Below are positions 1 to 7,642 of a DNA stretch of 64,000 nucleotides, piece by piece. Origin of the DNA: Pseudomonas solani (GTDB taxonomy: Bacteria > Pseudomonadota > Gammaproteobacteria > Pseudomonadales > Pseudomonadaceae); the NCBI RefSeq assembly GCF_026072635.1, contig NZ_AP023081.1:2130501-2194500 (forward strand). The letters are read 5' to 3'. How positions within the stretch are numbered: position 1 is the first letter of the stretch; each line of letters opens with the position of its first letter. The notes beneath the pieces were generated by a model. It saw only the letters and a list, made by a program, of their open reading frames with translations. It ran no database searches and had not been told where the DNA came from. The position numbers were made by a program, and so were the translations under genes.

Positions 1-145
1 GCCTCGGCTGATAGCGCTTTGCCAAACTGAATGCGACATCGCGCACCCTTTCGGGTGAAAGGTGGTTTCCGGGATGGTGCCGGGGCATTGAAAGGCACGG
101 GTTTCGTGAGGCTCGCGGAGCACGAAGACGTCGCGCACTCCGGAC

Positions 146-279
146 GTAGGGTGGATGACGCTCTTTTCATCCACCAAACGATGCCGCCGGAAAGCACATT
201 GCGTTGGCGGCGCGTGGGGCACGTCCGGTGCACGCCGGTCACGCCGATTGGTGGATGGGAGAAGCGTCATCCACCCTAC
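146..279. repeat. REPIN, family 1 (inverted REP pair)
   Basis: The left arm at 146-175 begins GTAGGGTGGATGACGCT and closes with CATCCACC. The right arm at 250-279 is its inverted counterpart and ends TCATCCACCCTAC. An 18-base exact inverted repeat (145-162 against 263-280) joins the two, so the whole unit can fold as one large hairpin and each arm can also fold alone. The same arm occurs at seven other places in the window. Confidence 0.75.
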
Positions 280-550
280 GCGAGGCCGTGCCAATGAGCT
301 GTGGTTGGGCCCCCGTCGGTGATGCACCCTACGACACGCATTCATCCTGTCGAGTGCTCAGTTCGAATCGCCACAGGCAGAGTCGATGATTCATGACCAC
401 CGTCCCAAGGACTTGGCTTCCCACGTTCAAATGAATCCGCGCCCACAAAGGTGAGGCATGGGGCGCCACCGAGCGGGCGACGCTTCGCGAGCAGAGCTCG
501 CTCCTACGGTGGGGATGGAGCAGGTGGGGAAGGTGGTTGGAGCCACCCAC

Positions 551-579
551 GAAAACGCCCGGCATGGCCGGGCGTTTTC
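551..579 (-). terminator. Terminator after phoU
   Basis: GAAAACGCCCGGC pairs perfectly with GCCGGGCGTTTTC around a three-base loop, starting 16 bases past the phoU stop on the minus strand. The stem ends in A/T runs on both sides, so it could stop transcription in both directions. It marks the end of the pst-phoU operon. Confidence 0.85.
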
Positions 580-594
580 CTGAAGCGGGGCGGG

Positions 595-1344
595 TCAGTT
601 GGCGGGGGTGTCGCCACCCTTGTTGGCAGTGCCCTTCACTTCTTCCTGCATGCGCGCCAGGCCCATGTGGCGGACGTCGGTACCGCGCACCAGGTAGATC
701 ACCAGTTCGGCGATGTTGCGTGCGTGGTCGCCGATGCGCTCCAGGGAACGCAGGGCCCAGATGATGTTGAGCACGCGGCTGATGGCGCGCGGGTCTTCCA
801 TCATGTAGGTGACCAGCTCGCGCAGGGCGGTCTTGTACTCGCGGTCGATGGTCTTGTCGTACTGGGCCACGGACAGGGCCAGGTCGGCATCGAAGCGAGC
901 GAAGGCGTCCAGCGACTCCTGCACCATGCGACGCACCTGGTCGCCGATGTGGCGGACTTCGACGTAGCCGCGCGGCGACACGCCTTCCTCGCAGAGCTGG
1001 ATGGCGCGGCGGGCGATCTTCGAGGACTCGTCGCCGATGCGCTCCAGGTCGATCACCGACTTGGAGATGCTGATGATCAGGCGCAGGTCGGAGGCCGCCG
1101 GCTGGCGACGGGCGAGGATGCGTACGCACTCCTCGTCGATGTTGCGCTCCATCTGGTTGATCTGGTCGTCGATCTCGCGCACCTGCTGGGCCAGGCCCGA
1201 GTCGGCGTCGATCAGCGCGGTGACGGCGTCGTTGACCTGTTTCTCCACCAGGCCGCCCATCGCCAGGAGGTGGCTGCGCACGTCCTCCAGTTCGGCGTTG
1301 AACTGCTGGGAGATGTGATGGGTGAGGCTGTCTTTGTCGATCAT
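595..1344 (-). CDS. phoU: Phosphate transport accessory regulator PhoU
   Basis: 249 residues, the normal PhoU length, with two tandem three-helix PhoU domains (about 20-110 and 125-215). Each carries the E-x3-D metal-cluster motif: E101/D105 in DLERIGDES and E202/D206 in SLERIGDHA. PhoU is a cytoplasmic adaptor between the Pst transporter and the PhoR kinase; it keeps the Pho regulon off when phosphate is plentiful. It is the last gene of the pst operon, 113 bases after pstB, and is followed by a strong terminator. The identification is firm. Confidence 0.97.
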   Translation of the reverse strand: MIDKDSLTHHISQQFNAELEDVRSHLLAMGGLVEKQVNDAVTALIDADSGLAQQVREIDDQINQMERNIDEECVRILARRQPAASDLRLIISISKSVIDLERIGDESSKIARRAIQLCEEGVSPRGYVEVRHIGDQVRRMVQESLDAFARFDADLALSVAQYDKTIDREYKTALRELVTYMMEDPRAISRVLNIIWALRSLERIGDHARNIAELVIYLVRGTDVRHMGLARMQEEVKGTANKGGDTPAN

Positions 1345-1362
1345 GTTCGCTCCGCGAAAGCT

Positions 1363-1433
1363 GGAAGCTTGAAGCCAGAAGCTTGAAGCCTGTTTATCGG
1401 TGCCCGTCGTCCAACCTCCAGCTTCAAGCTTCC
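1363..1433. repeat. Inverted repeat between pstB and phoU
   Basis: GGAAGCTTGAAGC at 1363-1375 is exactly complementary to GCTTCAAGCTTCC at 1421-1433, with a further GAAGCTTGAAGC copy at about 1379-1389. It lies in the 113-base gap of a single transcription unit and has no U-run, so an mRNA processing or stability element is more likely than a terminator. A related CAAGCTTCAAG string lies between pstA and pstB. Confidence 0.6.
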
Positions 1434-1457
1434 CGCTTCAAGCTGGCGTTCATGCGA

Positions 1458-2291
1458 CTAGCCATAGCGACCGGTGATGTAGTCCTCGGTCTGCTTCTTG
1501 GCCGGGTTGGTGAACAGGGTATCGGTATCGCCGAATTCGATCAGCTTGCCCATGTACATGAACGCCGTGTAGTCGGAGACGCGCGCGGCCTGCTGCATGT
1601 TGTGGGTGACGATGACGATGGTGTACTTGCTCTTCAGCTCGTAGATCAGCTCTTCCACCTTGAGGGTGGAGATCGGGTCCAGGGCCGAGCAGGGTTCGTC
1701 GAGCAGCAGCACTTCGGGTTCGACCGCGATGGTGCGGGCGATGACCAGACGCTGTTGCTGGCCGCCGGAGAGGCCGAGGGCGGATTCGTGCAGGCGGTCC
1801 TTGACCTCTTCCCACAGCGCCGCGCCCTTGAGGGCCCATTCAACGGCTTCGTCGAGCACGCGCTTCTTGTTGATGCCCTGGATGCGCAGGCCGTAGACGA
1901 CGTTCTCGTAGATGCTCTTGGGGAAGGGGTTCGGCTTCTGGAACACCATGCCGACGCGGCGGCGCAGCTCGGCCACTTCCTCGCCCTTGCGGTAGATGTT
2001 GTTGCCGTCGAGGCGGATCTCGCCATCGACGCGGCAGCCATCCACCAGGTCGTTCATGCGGTTGAAGCAGCGCAGCAGCGTGGACTTGCCGCAGCCGGAC
2101 GGACCGATGAAGGCGGTCACGCGCTGTTTCGGGATGTTCATCTGCACGTCGTACAGGGCCTGCTTCTCGCCGTAGTACAGGTTGAGGCCGGGCACTTCGA
2201 GGGCAACGGTTTCCTCGGCCAGGCTCAGGCTCTGCTTGCTGCGGCCGAGGGCGGAAATGTTGACGCCGTGGCTATGGCTTTCGTGTTGCAT
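1458..2291 (-). CDS. pstB: Phosphate ABC transporter ATPase PstB
   Basis: 277 residues from the ATG at 2291, which has GGAGTG seven bases upstream; a longer frame to 2330 lacks such a site. Walker A GPSGCGKS at 63-70, ABC signature LSGGQQQR at 174-181, Walker B LLLDEP near 195-200 and the switch histidine H230 are all present. It hydrolyses ATP at the inner face of the membrane to drive phosphate import through PstA/PstC. It sits between pstA and phoU in the same operon. The assignment is secure, with no missing catalytic residue. Confidence 0.97.
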   Translation of the reverse strand: MQHESHSHGVNISALGRSKQSLSLAEETVALEVPGLNLYYGEKQALYDVQMNIPKQRVTAFIGPSGCGKSTLLRCFNRMNDLVDGCRVDGEIRLDGNNIYRKGEEVAELRRRVGMVFQKPNPFPKSIYENVVYGLRIQGINKKRVLDEAVEWALKGAALWEEVKDRLHESALGLSGGQQQRLVIARTIAVEPEVLLLDEPCSALDPISTLKVEELIYELKSKYTIVIVTHNMQQAARVSDYTAFMYMGKLIEFGDTDTLFTNPAKKQTEDYITGRYG

Positions 2292-2340
2292 GATTTCACT
2301 CCGTTCGTAGCGCCTGGCTACAAGCTTCAAGTTTCAAGCG

Positions 2341-2363
2341 GAGCGGCGTGTGGCACGCCGCTC
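2341..2363 (-). other. Hairpin between pstA and pstB
   Basis: GAGCGGCGTG and CACGCCGCTC form a ten-base-pair perfect stem with a TGG loop just after the pstA stop. No U-run follows on the minus strand, so it may cap the upstream mRNA or set the stoichiometry of the membrane and ATPase subunits rather than end transcription. Confidence 0.55.
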
Positions 2364-2372
2364 GGGGCTAAC

Positions 2373-4043
2373 TCAGTTGTCCAGCGCCTTGTACTTCTCG
2401 CGCAGGTGGTTGCGGATGGCGACGGCCGAGAGGTTCAGCAGCGCGATCACCAGCACCAGCAGCAGCGCGGTGGCGTACACCAGCGGGCGGGCGGCCTCTA
2501 CGTTGGGGCTCTGGAAGCCGACGTCGTAGATGTGGAAGCCCAGGTGCATGATCTTCTGGTCGAGGTGCAGGTAGGGGTAGTTGCCATCCACCGGCAGGCT
2601 CGGGGCCAGCTTGACCACGCCCACCAGCATCAGCGGCGCCACTTCACCGGCGGCGCGGGCCACGGCGAGGATCAGGCCGGTCATCATGGCCGGGCTGGCC
2701 ATCGGCAGGACAATCTTCCACAGGGTCTCGGCCTTGGTCGCGCCCAGGGCCAGGGAGCCCTCACGCACCGCACGGGGAATCCGCGCCAGGCCTTCCTCGG
2801 TGGCCACGATCACCACCGGCACCGCGAGGATGGCCAGGGTCAGCGAGGCCCAGAGCAGGCCCGGGGTGCCGAAGGTCGGCGCCGGGGCGGCTTCGGGGAA
2901 GAACAGGCGGTCGATGGAACCACCCAGTACGTAGACGAAGAAGCCCAGGCCGAACACGCCGTAGACGATGGCCGGGACACCGGCCAGGTTGTTCACGGCG
3001 ATGCGGATGATGCGGGTGAGCACGCCCTGCTTGGCGTATTCGCGCAGGTAGATGGCCGCCACCACGCCGAAGGGGGTGACGATCACGGCCATGATCAGGG
3101 TCATCATCACGGTGCCGAAGATGGCCGGGAAGATACCGCCTTCGGTGTTGGCCTCACGGGGGTCGTCCGCCAGGAACTCCCACAGCTTGGCGAAGTAGAA
3201 GCCGATCTTCTGGAACACACCCATGGCGTTGGGCTGGTAGGCATGCACGATCTTGCCCAGGGTGATTTCCTGCTCCTGGCCACCGGCTTCGCGAACCACC
3301 ACGCTGTCGCGGTTGAAGGCTTCGTGCAAGCCGCCCAGCTGGGCTTCGAGGCCCTTGTAGCGGGCATCCAGCTCGGCACGCGCAGCAGCCAGGTCGGCCT
3401 GGGCGGCGGCGTCCAGCTTGCCGTCCAGCTCCAGCTTGCGGCCATCCAGGCGCAGGCGTTCGAGGCCATGGTTGATGGCGCCGATGTCCTTCTTCTCCAG
3501 CTTGTAGAGCTGGGCGTAGAGGTCATCGACACGCTTCAGGCGCTTCTGCAGCTCGGCCATGGCGGCCTCGCCCTCGGCGACGACCTGGCCGTTCTCCTTG
3601 ACGCTCACCAGGCGGCCGTAGAAGTTGCCCCACTCGCGGCGCTCCATGGCGATCAGCTCGGCGGGCTTCTTCTGGTCTTGCAACCATTCGCCCACCACCC
3701 AGGTGAAGTCGCTGCCGTAGACCTCGCGGTTGCCCACCTTGAGCAGCTCGCGGGTCATGAACTCGGGGCCTTCTTCGGGCACCGGCAGGCCAGCACCCTT
3801 GAGGCGCGCACGGGACACTTCTTCGATCTGCACCGCTTCGCCGATCAGCGCCTTGGGCGCCTGGCCCGGCACGCTGTACTGGGCTTCGATCAGGTCGGCC
3901 GGCCAGAAGTGGCCAAGACCGCGTACGGCGATCACCGACAGCAGGCCGATGGTCATGATGACGGCGATGGACACGGCGCCACCGCTCATCCACACACCTG
4001 GCGCGCCGCTCTTGAACCAGTATTTGAGGGAAACCTGTTTCAC
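2373..4043 (-). CDS. pstA: Phosphate ABC transporter permease PstA (long form)
   Basis: 556 residues from the GTG at 4043 (MKQVSLKYW). An AAGGTGGAG ribosome site lies directly before it, overlapping the pstC stop; a GTG at 4055 would sit inside that site, so 4043 is preferred. Residues about 20-45 form a first membrane helix. A charged, coiled-coil-like periplasmic stretch follows (about 120-260), then the usual permease core of about five helices, including the EAA-type loop SLALGATKAETLWKIVLPMA. It is nearly twice as long as enterobacterial PstA (about 296). It follows pstC by 13 bases and partners PstC. Confidence 0.95.
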   Translation of the reverse strand: MKQVSLKYWFKSGAPGVWMSGGAVSIAVIMTIGLLSVIAVRGLGHFWPADLIEAQYSVPGQAPKALIGEAVQIEEVSRARLKGAGLPVPEEGPEFMTRELLKVGNREVYGSDFTWVVGEWLQDQKKPAELIAMERREWGNFYGRLVSVKENGQVVAEGEAAMAELQKRLKRVDDLYAQLYKLEKKDIGAINHGLERLRLDGRKLELDGKLDAAAQADLAAARAELDARYKGLEAQLGGLHEAFNRDSVVVREAGGQEQEITLGKIVHAYQPNAMGVFQKIGFYFAKLWEFLADDPREANTEGGIFPAIFGTVMMTLIMAVIVTPFGVVAAIYLREYAKQGVLTRIIRIAVNNLAGVPAIVYGVFGLGFFVYVLGGSIDRLFFPEAAPAPTFGTPGLLWASLTLAILAVPVVIVATEEGLARIPRAVREGSLALGATKAETLWKIVLPMASPAMMTGLILAVARAAGEVAPLMLVGVVKLAPSLPVDGNYPYLHLDQKIMHLGFHIYDVGFQSPNVEAARPLVYATALLLVLVIALLNLSAVAIRNHLREKYKALDN

Positions 4044-4056
4044 GGAATTCTCCACC

Positions 4057-6345
4057 TTAAAGCGAGGCGTATTTCTTGCGCAGGCGCTGACGGATCAGCT
4101 CTGCCAGGGTGTTCATCACGAAGGTGAACATCAGCAGCACCAGGGCCGCGAGGAACAGCACGCGGTAGTGCGAGCCACCCACTTCGGACTCCGGCATTTC
4201 CACCGCGACGTTGGCTGCCAGGGTGCGCATGCCTTCGAAGATGTTCACTTCCATCACCGGGGTGTTGCCGGTGGCCATCAGCACGATCATGGTCTCGCCC
4301 ACTGCACGGCCGAGGCCGATCATCAGTGCCGAGAAGATGCCCGGGCTGGCGGTGAGGATCACTACGCGGGTCAGGGTCTGCCAGGGCGTGGCGCCCAGGG
4401 CCAGGGAACCGTAGGTGAGGCTGCGCGGCACGCTGAAGATGGCGTCTTCGGCGATGGAGAAGATGTTCGGGATCACCGCGAAGCCCATGGCCAGGCCGAC
4501 GATCAGGGCGTTGCGCTGGTCGTAGGTGATGCCCAGGTCATTGCTGATCCACAGGCGCATGTCGCCACCGAAGAACCAGGCTTCCAGCAGCGGGCTCATA
4601 CCCAGGGCGAACCAGCCCACCAGCAGCACCACGGGGATCAGGATCGCCGCCTCGAAACCGTCCGGCACGCGCAGGCGGATCGACTCCGGCAGGCGGCTCC
4701 AGAGGAAGCCGGCGAGCAGGATGCCGATCGGCGTCAGCAACAGCAGGCTGAAGATGCCCGGCAGGTGGCCTTCGACGTAGGGCGCCAGGAACAGGCCGGC
4801 GAAGAAGCCGAGGATCACCGTCGGCAGCGCTTCCATCAGCTCGATCACCGGCTTCACCTTGCGACGCATGGTCGGGGCCATGAAGTACGCGGTGTAGATG
4901 GCGGCGGCGATGGCCAGCGGAGCGGCCAGCAGCATGGCGTAGAAGGCGGCCTTGAGGGTGCCGAAGGTCAGCGGTGCCAGGCTCAGCTTGGGTTCGAAAT
5001 CAGTGTTGGCGGCGGTGGATTGCCAGACGTACTTGGGTGCGTCGTAGCTTTCGTACCAGACCTTGCCCCACAGCGCGCTCCAGGAGACTTCCGGGTGCGG
5101 GTTGCGCAGGCTGAAGGGCAGCAGCTGGCCGCCCTCCTCGACTATCACGCGGTTGGCGCGGGGCGAGAAGGCCATCAGGCCGGCGCCGTCGGTGACCTGT
5201 TCGATCAGCAGGGTGCGCTCGGCGGTGCTGTGGAAGACGCCGAGCTTGCCGCTGGCATCCAGAGCCAGGAAGCCCTTGCGGCGCTCTTCGGGGGCGATCT
5301 GCACCACCGGTGCCTTGCCCAGCTGGAAGCTGCGGATGTGGGTCAGGCGGGCTTCGCCGTCGGCGCCACGGACCATGAACCACTGGCTCACGTCGCCCTT
5401 GGAGTCACCGATCATCAGCGAGATGCCGCCCAGCAGCAGGCCGCTGGCGGAGACTTCGCGATCGCCTTCCTCGAACAGCTTGTAACGGCCGTTGAGGCTC
5501 TTCTCGTGCAGGCTGAAGACGTCTACCTGGGCGCGGCCGTTGACCACGTAAAGCCATTGCAGGCGCGGGTCGACGTAGATCGCCTTGATCGGCTCGGTCA
5601 TCTGCGGCAGGTCGATGGCGTTCTGCTCGACGGTGGTCTCGCCGGTCATCATGTTCTCTTCGCTGACCAGCTCCTGCACGTGCAGCTGGTTACCGGTGGA
5701 ACCGGCCAGCAAAAGGGTCTCGTCGTTGTGGCTGACCGCCACATGCTCCAGGGCGCCGCCGGCCTGGTTCAGTACCAGGGGCTTGTCGCCGTAGGGGAAG
5801 TCGATCTGCGGGGTGATCACCCGTTTGTTGTCCGGGTAGGTCACCACGTAGCTGTGCTTGAACAGCAGCGCCTGGCCGTTGCTCAGGCCCAGGGCCACCA
5901 GCGGGCTGCCGGGCTGGTCCTGGCCGATGGAGGCAACGCTGACGCCAGCCGGCAGGGGCAGTTGGCTACGCTTGAGTTCGGCGCCGTCCTTGGTGGAGAA
6001 GAAGACCGCTTCACCCTTGTCGGAAACACGCATGCCGACCTGGTTCTGCTCCTCGATGGTCAGCAGCAGCGGCTTGCCGGCGTCCTGCTGGAGCCAGGCA
6101 GGGCTCTGCACCTTCTTCGCGGTCAGCTCGGCACCCTGGAACAGGGGCAGCACCACGTAGGCGAGGTAGAAGAAGATCAGGGTAATGGCCGCGAGAACGG
6201 CCAGGCCGCCCACCAGTACGTACCAGCGGGTCAGGTTGTCTTTCAACGCACGGATGCGGCGCTTGCGCTGCAGCGCCGGCGTGTTGAAATCGATGCGCGC
6301 GGGGGGATTCGTCGAGGTCATGGGGGAACTGGCCAGATCATTCAT
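4057..6345 (-). CDS. pstC: Phosphate ABC transporter permease PstC (long form)
   Basis: 762 residues from the ATG at 6345 (MNDLASSP), which has AGGGTG upstream; a GTG at 6351 is also possible. One membrane helix (about 41-66) is followed by some 390 periplasmic residues rich in beta-strand patterns. The canonical permease core starts near residue 457 (LTFGTLKAAFYAMLLAAP) and includes the EAA-type loop LALGATPWQTLTRVVILTASPG. E. coli PstC is about 319 residues, so this has a large extra exported domain, as is usual in Pseudomonas. It pairs with PstA to form the phosphate channel. Confidence 0.95.
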   Translation of the reverse strand: MNDLASSPMTSTNPPARIDFNTPALQRKRRIRALKDNLTRWYVLVGGLAVLAAITLIFFYLAYVVLPLFQGAELTAKKVQSPAWLQQDAGKPLLLTIEEQNQVGMRVSDKGEAVFFSTKDGAELKRSQLPLPAGVSVASIGQDQPGSPLVALGLSNGQALLFKHSYVVTYPDNKRVITPQIDFPYGDKPLVLNQAGGALEHVAVSHNDETLLLAGSTGNQLHVQELVSEENMMTGETTVEQNAIDLPQMTEPIKAIYVDPRLQWLYVVNGRAQVDVFSLHEKSLNGRYKLFEEGDREVSASGLLLGGISLMIGDSKGDVSQWFMVRGADGEARLTHIRSFQLGKAPVVQIAPEERRKGFLALDASGKLGVFHSTAERTLLIEQVTDGAGLMAFSPRANRVIVEEGGQLLPFSLRNPHPEVSWSALWGKVWYESYDAPKYVWQSTAANTDFEPKLSLAPLTFGTLKAAFYAMLLAAPLAIAAAIYTAYFMAPTMRRKVKPVIELMEALPTVILGFFAGLFLAPYVEGHLPGIFSLLLLTPIGILLAGFLWSRLPESIRLRVPDGFEAAILIPVVLLVGWFALGMSPLLEAWFFGGDMRLWISNDLGITYDQRNALIVGLAMGFAVIPNIFSIAEDAIFSVPRSLTYGSLALGATPWQTLTRVVILTASPGIFSALMIGLGRAVGETMIVLMATGNTPVMEVNIFEGMRTLAANVAVEMPESEVGGSHYRVLFLAALVLLMFTFVMNTLAELIRQRLRKKYASL

Positions 6346-6472
6346 GGGCACACCCTAAAGCCTTCGTATGACAGAAAGATTACAGCGAGGTGACGCAACG
6401 AGGCCCACCCTGGGCATGGTGCCGGGGGCGGGCCTCCATGGCGGGGGTCTCCCGCCATCGTCGCGTCCTTGC

Positions 6473-6498
6473 GGGGCGGTCTGCTAAGCGACCGCCCC
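6473..6498 (-). other. Hairpin between pstS and pstC
   Basis: GGGGCGGTC at 6473-6481 pairs with GACCGCCCC at 6490-6498, 17 bases past the pstS stop on the minus strand. There is no U-run. In this position hairpins commonly stabilise the pstS message and damp read-through into pstCAB, which would fit the need for excess binding protein; that role is inferred. Confidence 0.6.
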
Positions 6499-6514
6499 CT
6501 TCATCTGTCCTGGA

Positions 6515-7486
6515 TTACAGGCCCAGATCCTTCAGTGCTTTTTCAGCGACCTTGGCCGGCAGCGGGATGTAGCCATCCTTCACCACGACCTGCTGGCCTT
6601 GTTGCGACAGGACCAGCTTCACGAACTCGGCTTCCAGCGGGGCCAGAGGCTTGTTCGGGGCCTTGTTGACGTAAACGTAGAGGAAGCGGGACAGCGGGTA
6701 GGTGCCGTTCAGGGCGTTCTGCTCGTTGTCTTCAACGAACTCGCCGCCTTCTTTCTTGGCCAGGGCCACGGTCTTCACGCTGGAAGTCTTGTAGCCGATG
6801 CCCGAGTAGCCGATGCCGTTGAGGGACTGGCTGATGGACTGGACGACGGAAGCCGAACCCGGCTGCTCGTTGACGTTGGCCTTGAAGTCGCCTTTGCACA
6901 GGGCTTCTTCCTTGAAGTAGCCGTAGGTGCCGGATACCGAGTTACGGCCGAACAGCTGAACCGGCTTGGCAGCCAGGTCACCGGTCACGCCCAGGTCGCC
7001 CCAGGTCTTGACGTCGCTCTTGCCACCGCACAGGCGGTTGGCGGAGAAGATGGCGTCAACCTGCTGCATGGTCAGGCCTTTGATGGGGTTGTCCTTGTGC
7101 ACGAAGATCGCCAGGGCGTCGACGGCAACCGGAACAGCGGTCGGCTTGTAGCCGTACTTCTGTTCGAAGGCCTGCAGCTCGACGTCCTTCATCTTGCGGC
7201 TCATCGGGCCCAGGTTGGCGGTGCCTTCGGTCAGAGCCGGCGGCGCGGTGGAAGAACCGGCGGCCTGGATCTGGATGTTCACGTTCGGGTATTCACGCTT
7301 GTAGGCTTCAGCCCACAGAGTCATCAGGTTGGCCAGGGTGTCCGAACCAACGCTGGAGAGGTTGCCGGATACGCCAGTGGTCTTGGTGTAGGACGGGATG
7401 GACGGGTCGACAGCGGCAACCGCGCTGGCGGTCGCAACGCCGGCGGCGACGAAAGTCAGGGCCGCCATCAAACGCTTCAGTTTCAT
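6515..7486 (-). CDS. pstS: Periplasmic phosphate-binding protein PstS
   Basis: 323 residues with a signal peptide (MKLKRLMAALTFVAAGVATA, cleavage after about residue 25). The mature part is a PstS-type binding protein: VGSDTLANLMTLWAEAY and the phosphate-contacting GSSTAPPAL segment near the N-terminus, and GRNSVSGTYGYFKE further on. It captures phosphate in the periplasm and delivers it to PstCA. First gene of the operon, with AGGAGCAAGGC before its ATG and a Pho box 60 bases upstream. Identification is firm. Confidence 0.96.
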   Translation of the reverse strand: MKLKRLMAALTFVAAGVATASAVAAVDPSIPSYTKTTGVSGNLSSVGSDTLANLMTLWAEAYKREYPNVNIQIQAAGSSTAPPALTEGTANLGPMSRKMKDVELQAFEQKYGYKPTAVPVAVDALAIFVHKDNPIKGLTMQQVDAIFSANRLCGGKSDVKTWGDLGVTGDLAAKPVQLFGRNSVSGTYGYFKEEALCKGDFKANVNEQPGSASVVQSISQSLNGIGYSGIGYKTSSVKTVALAKKEGGEFVEDNEQNALNGTYPLSRFLYVYVNKAPNKPLAPLEAEFVKLVLSQQGQQVVVKDGYIPLPAKVAEKALKDLGL

Positions 7487-7545
7487 GCCTTGCTCCTAGC
7501 AAAGGATCGGGTTGGATGAATCGGGGGCCAGTATCTGCAGGCCGT

Positions 7546-7585
7546 ATGAACACTCTATGAACCGAATATGACAATTGGATGAATG
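7546..7585 (-). promoter_or_regulatory. Pho box: four 11-base-phased PhoB half-sites
   Basis: On the minus strand the core TTCAT/TGTCAT recurs four times at exactly 11-base steps; on the plus strand these are ATGAACA 7546, ATGAACC 7557, ATGACAA 7568 and ATGAATG 7579. This is the architecture of tandem PhoB-binding repeats (seven-base site plus four-base AT-rich spacer). It ends 60 bases before the pstS start and also sits about 60 bases before the divergent gene at 7643. Confidence 0.85.
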
Positions 7586-7642
7586 GCCATCATGGCTGTC
7601 CAACTCTGCTTGAATGAGCCCGCACCCCTCAGGAGAACGCCC

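Larger units (their letters stand above)
1..594. other. Gene-free stretch downstream of phoU
   Basis: No reading frame here has a credible start, codon pattern or recognisable domain. The stretch holds an inverted pair of palindromic repeats at 146-279 and the phoU terminator at 551-579, both listed separately. I see nothing interpretable in 280-550 or in the first 140 bases; a gene ending just before the window is possible but not visible. Confidence 0.6.

Noticed and set aside
1383..4127. A 914-codon open frame antisense to pstB and pstA
   Set aside because: It is the third-position shadow of the real genes in GC-rich DNA, with monotonous H/Q/G/D-rich composition and no domain, while the minus strand encodes textbook PstA and PstB. 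The same holds for the long antisense frames at 3730-6393, 24040-27081, 29050-31887, 46527-49133, 49144-51333, 51206-53173, 59645-61240 and 61990-63723.
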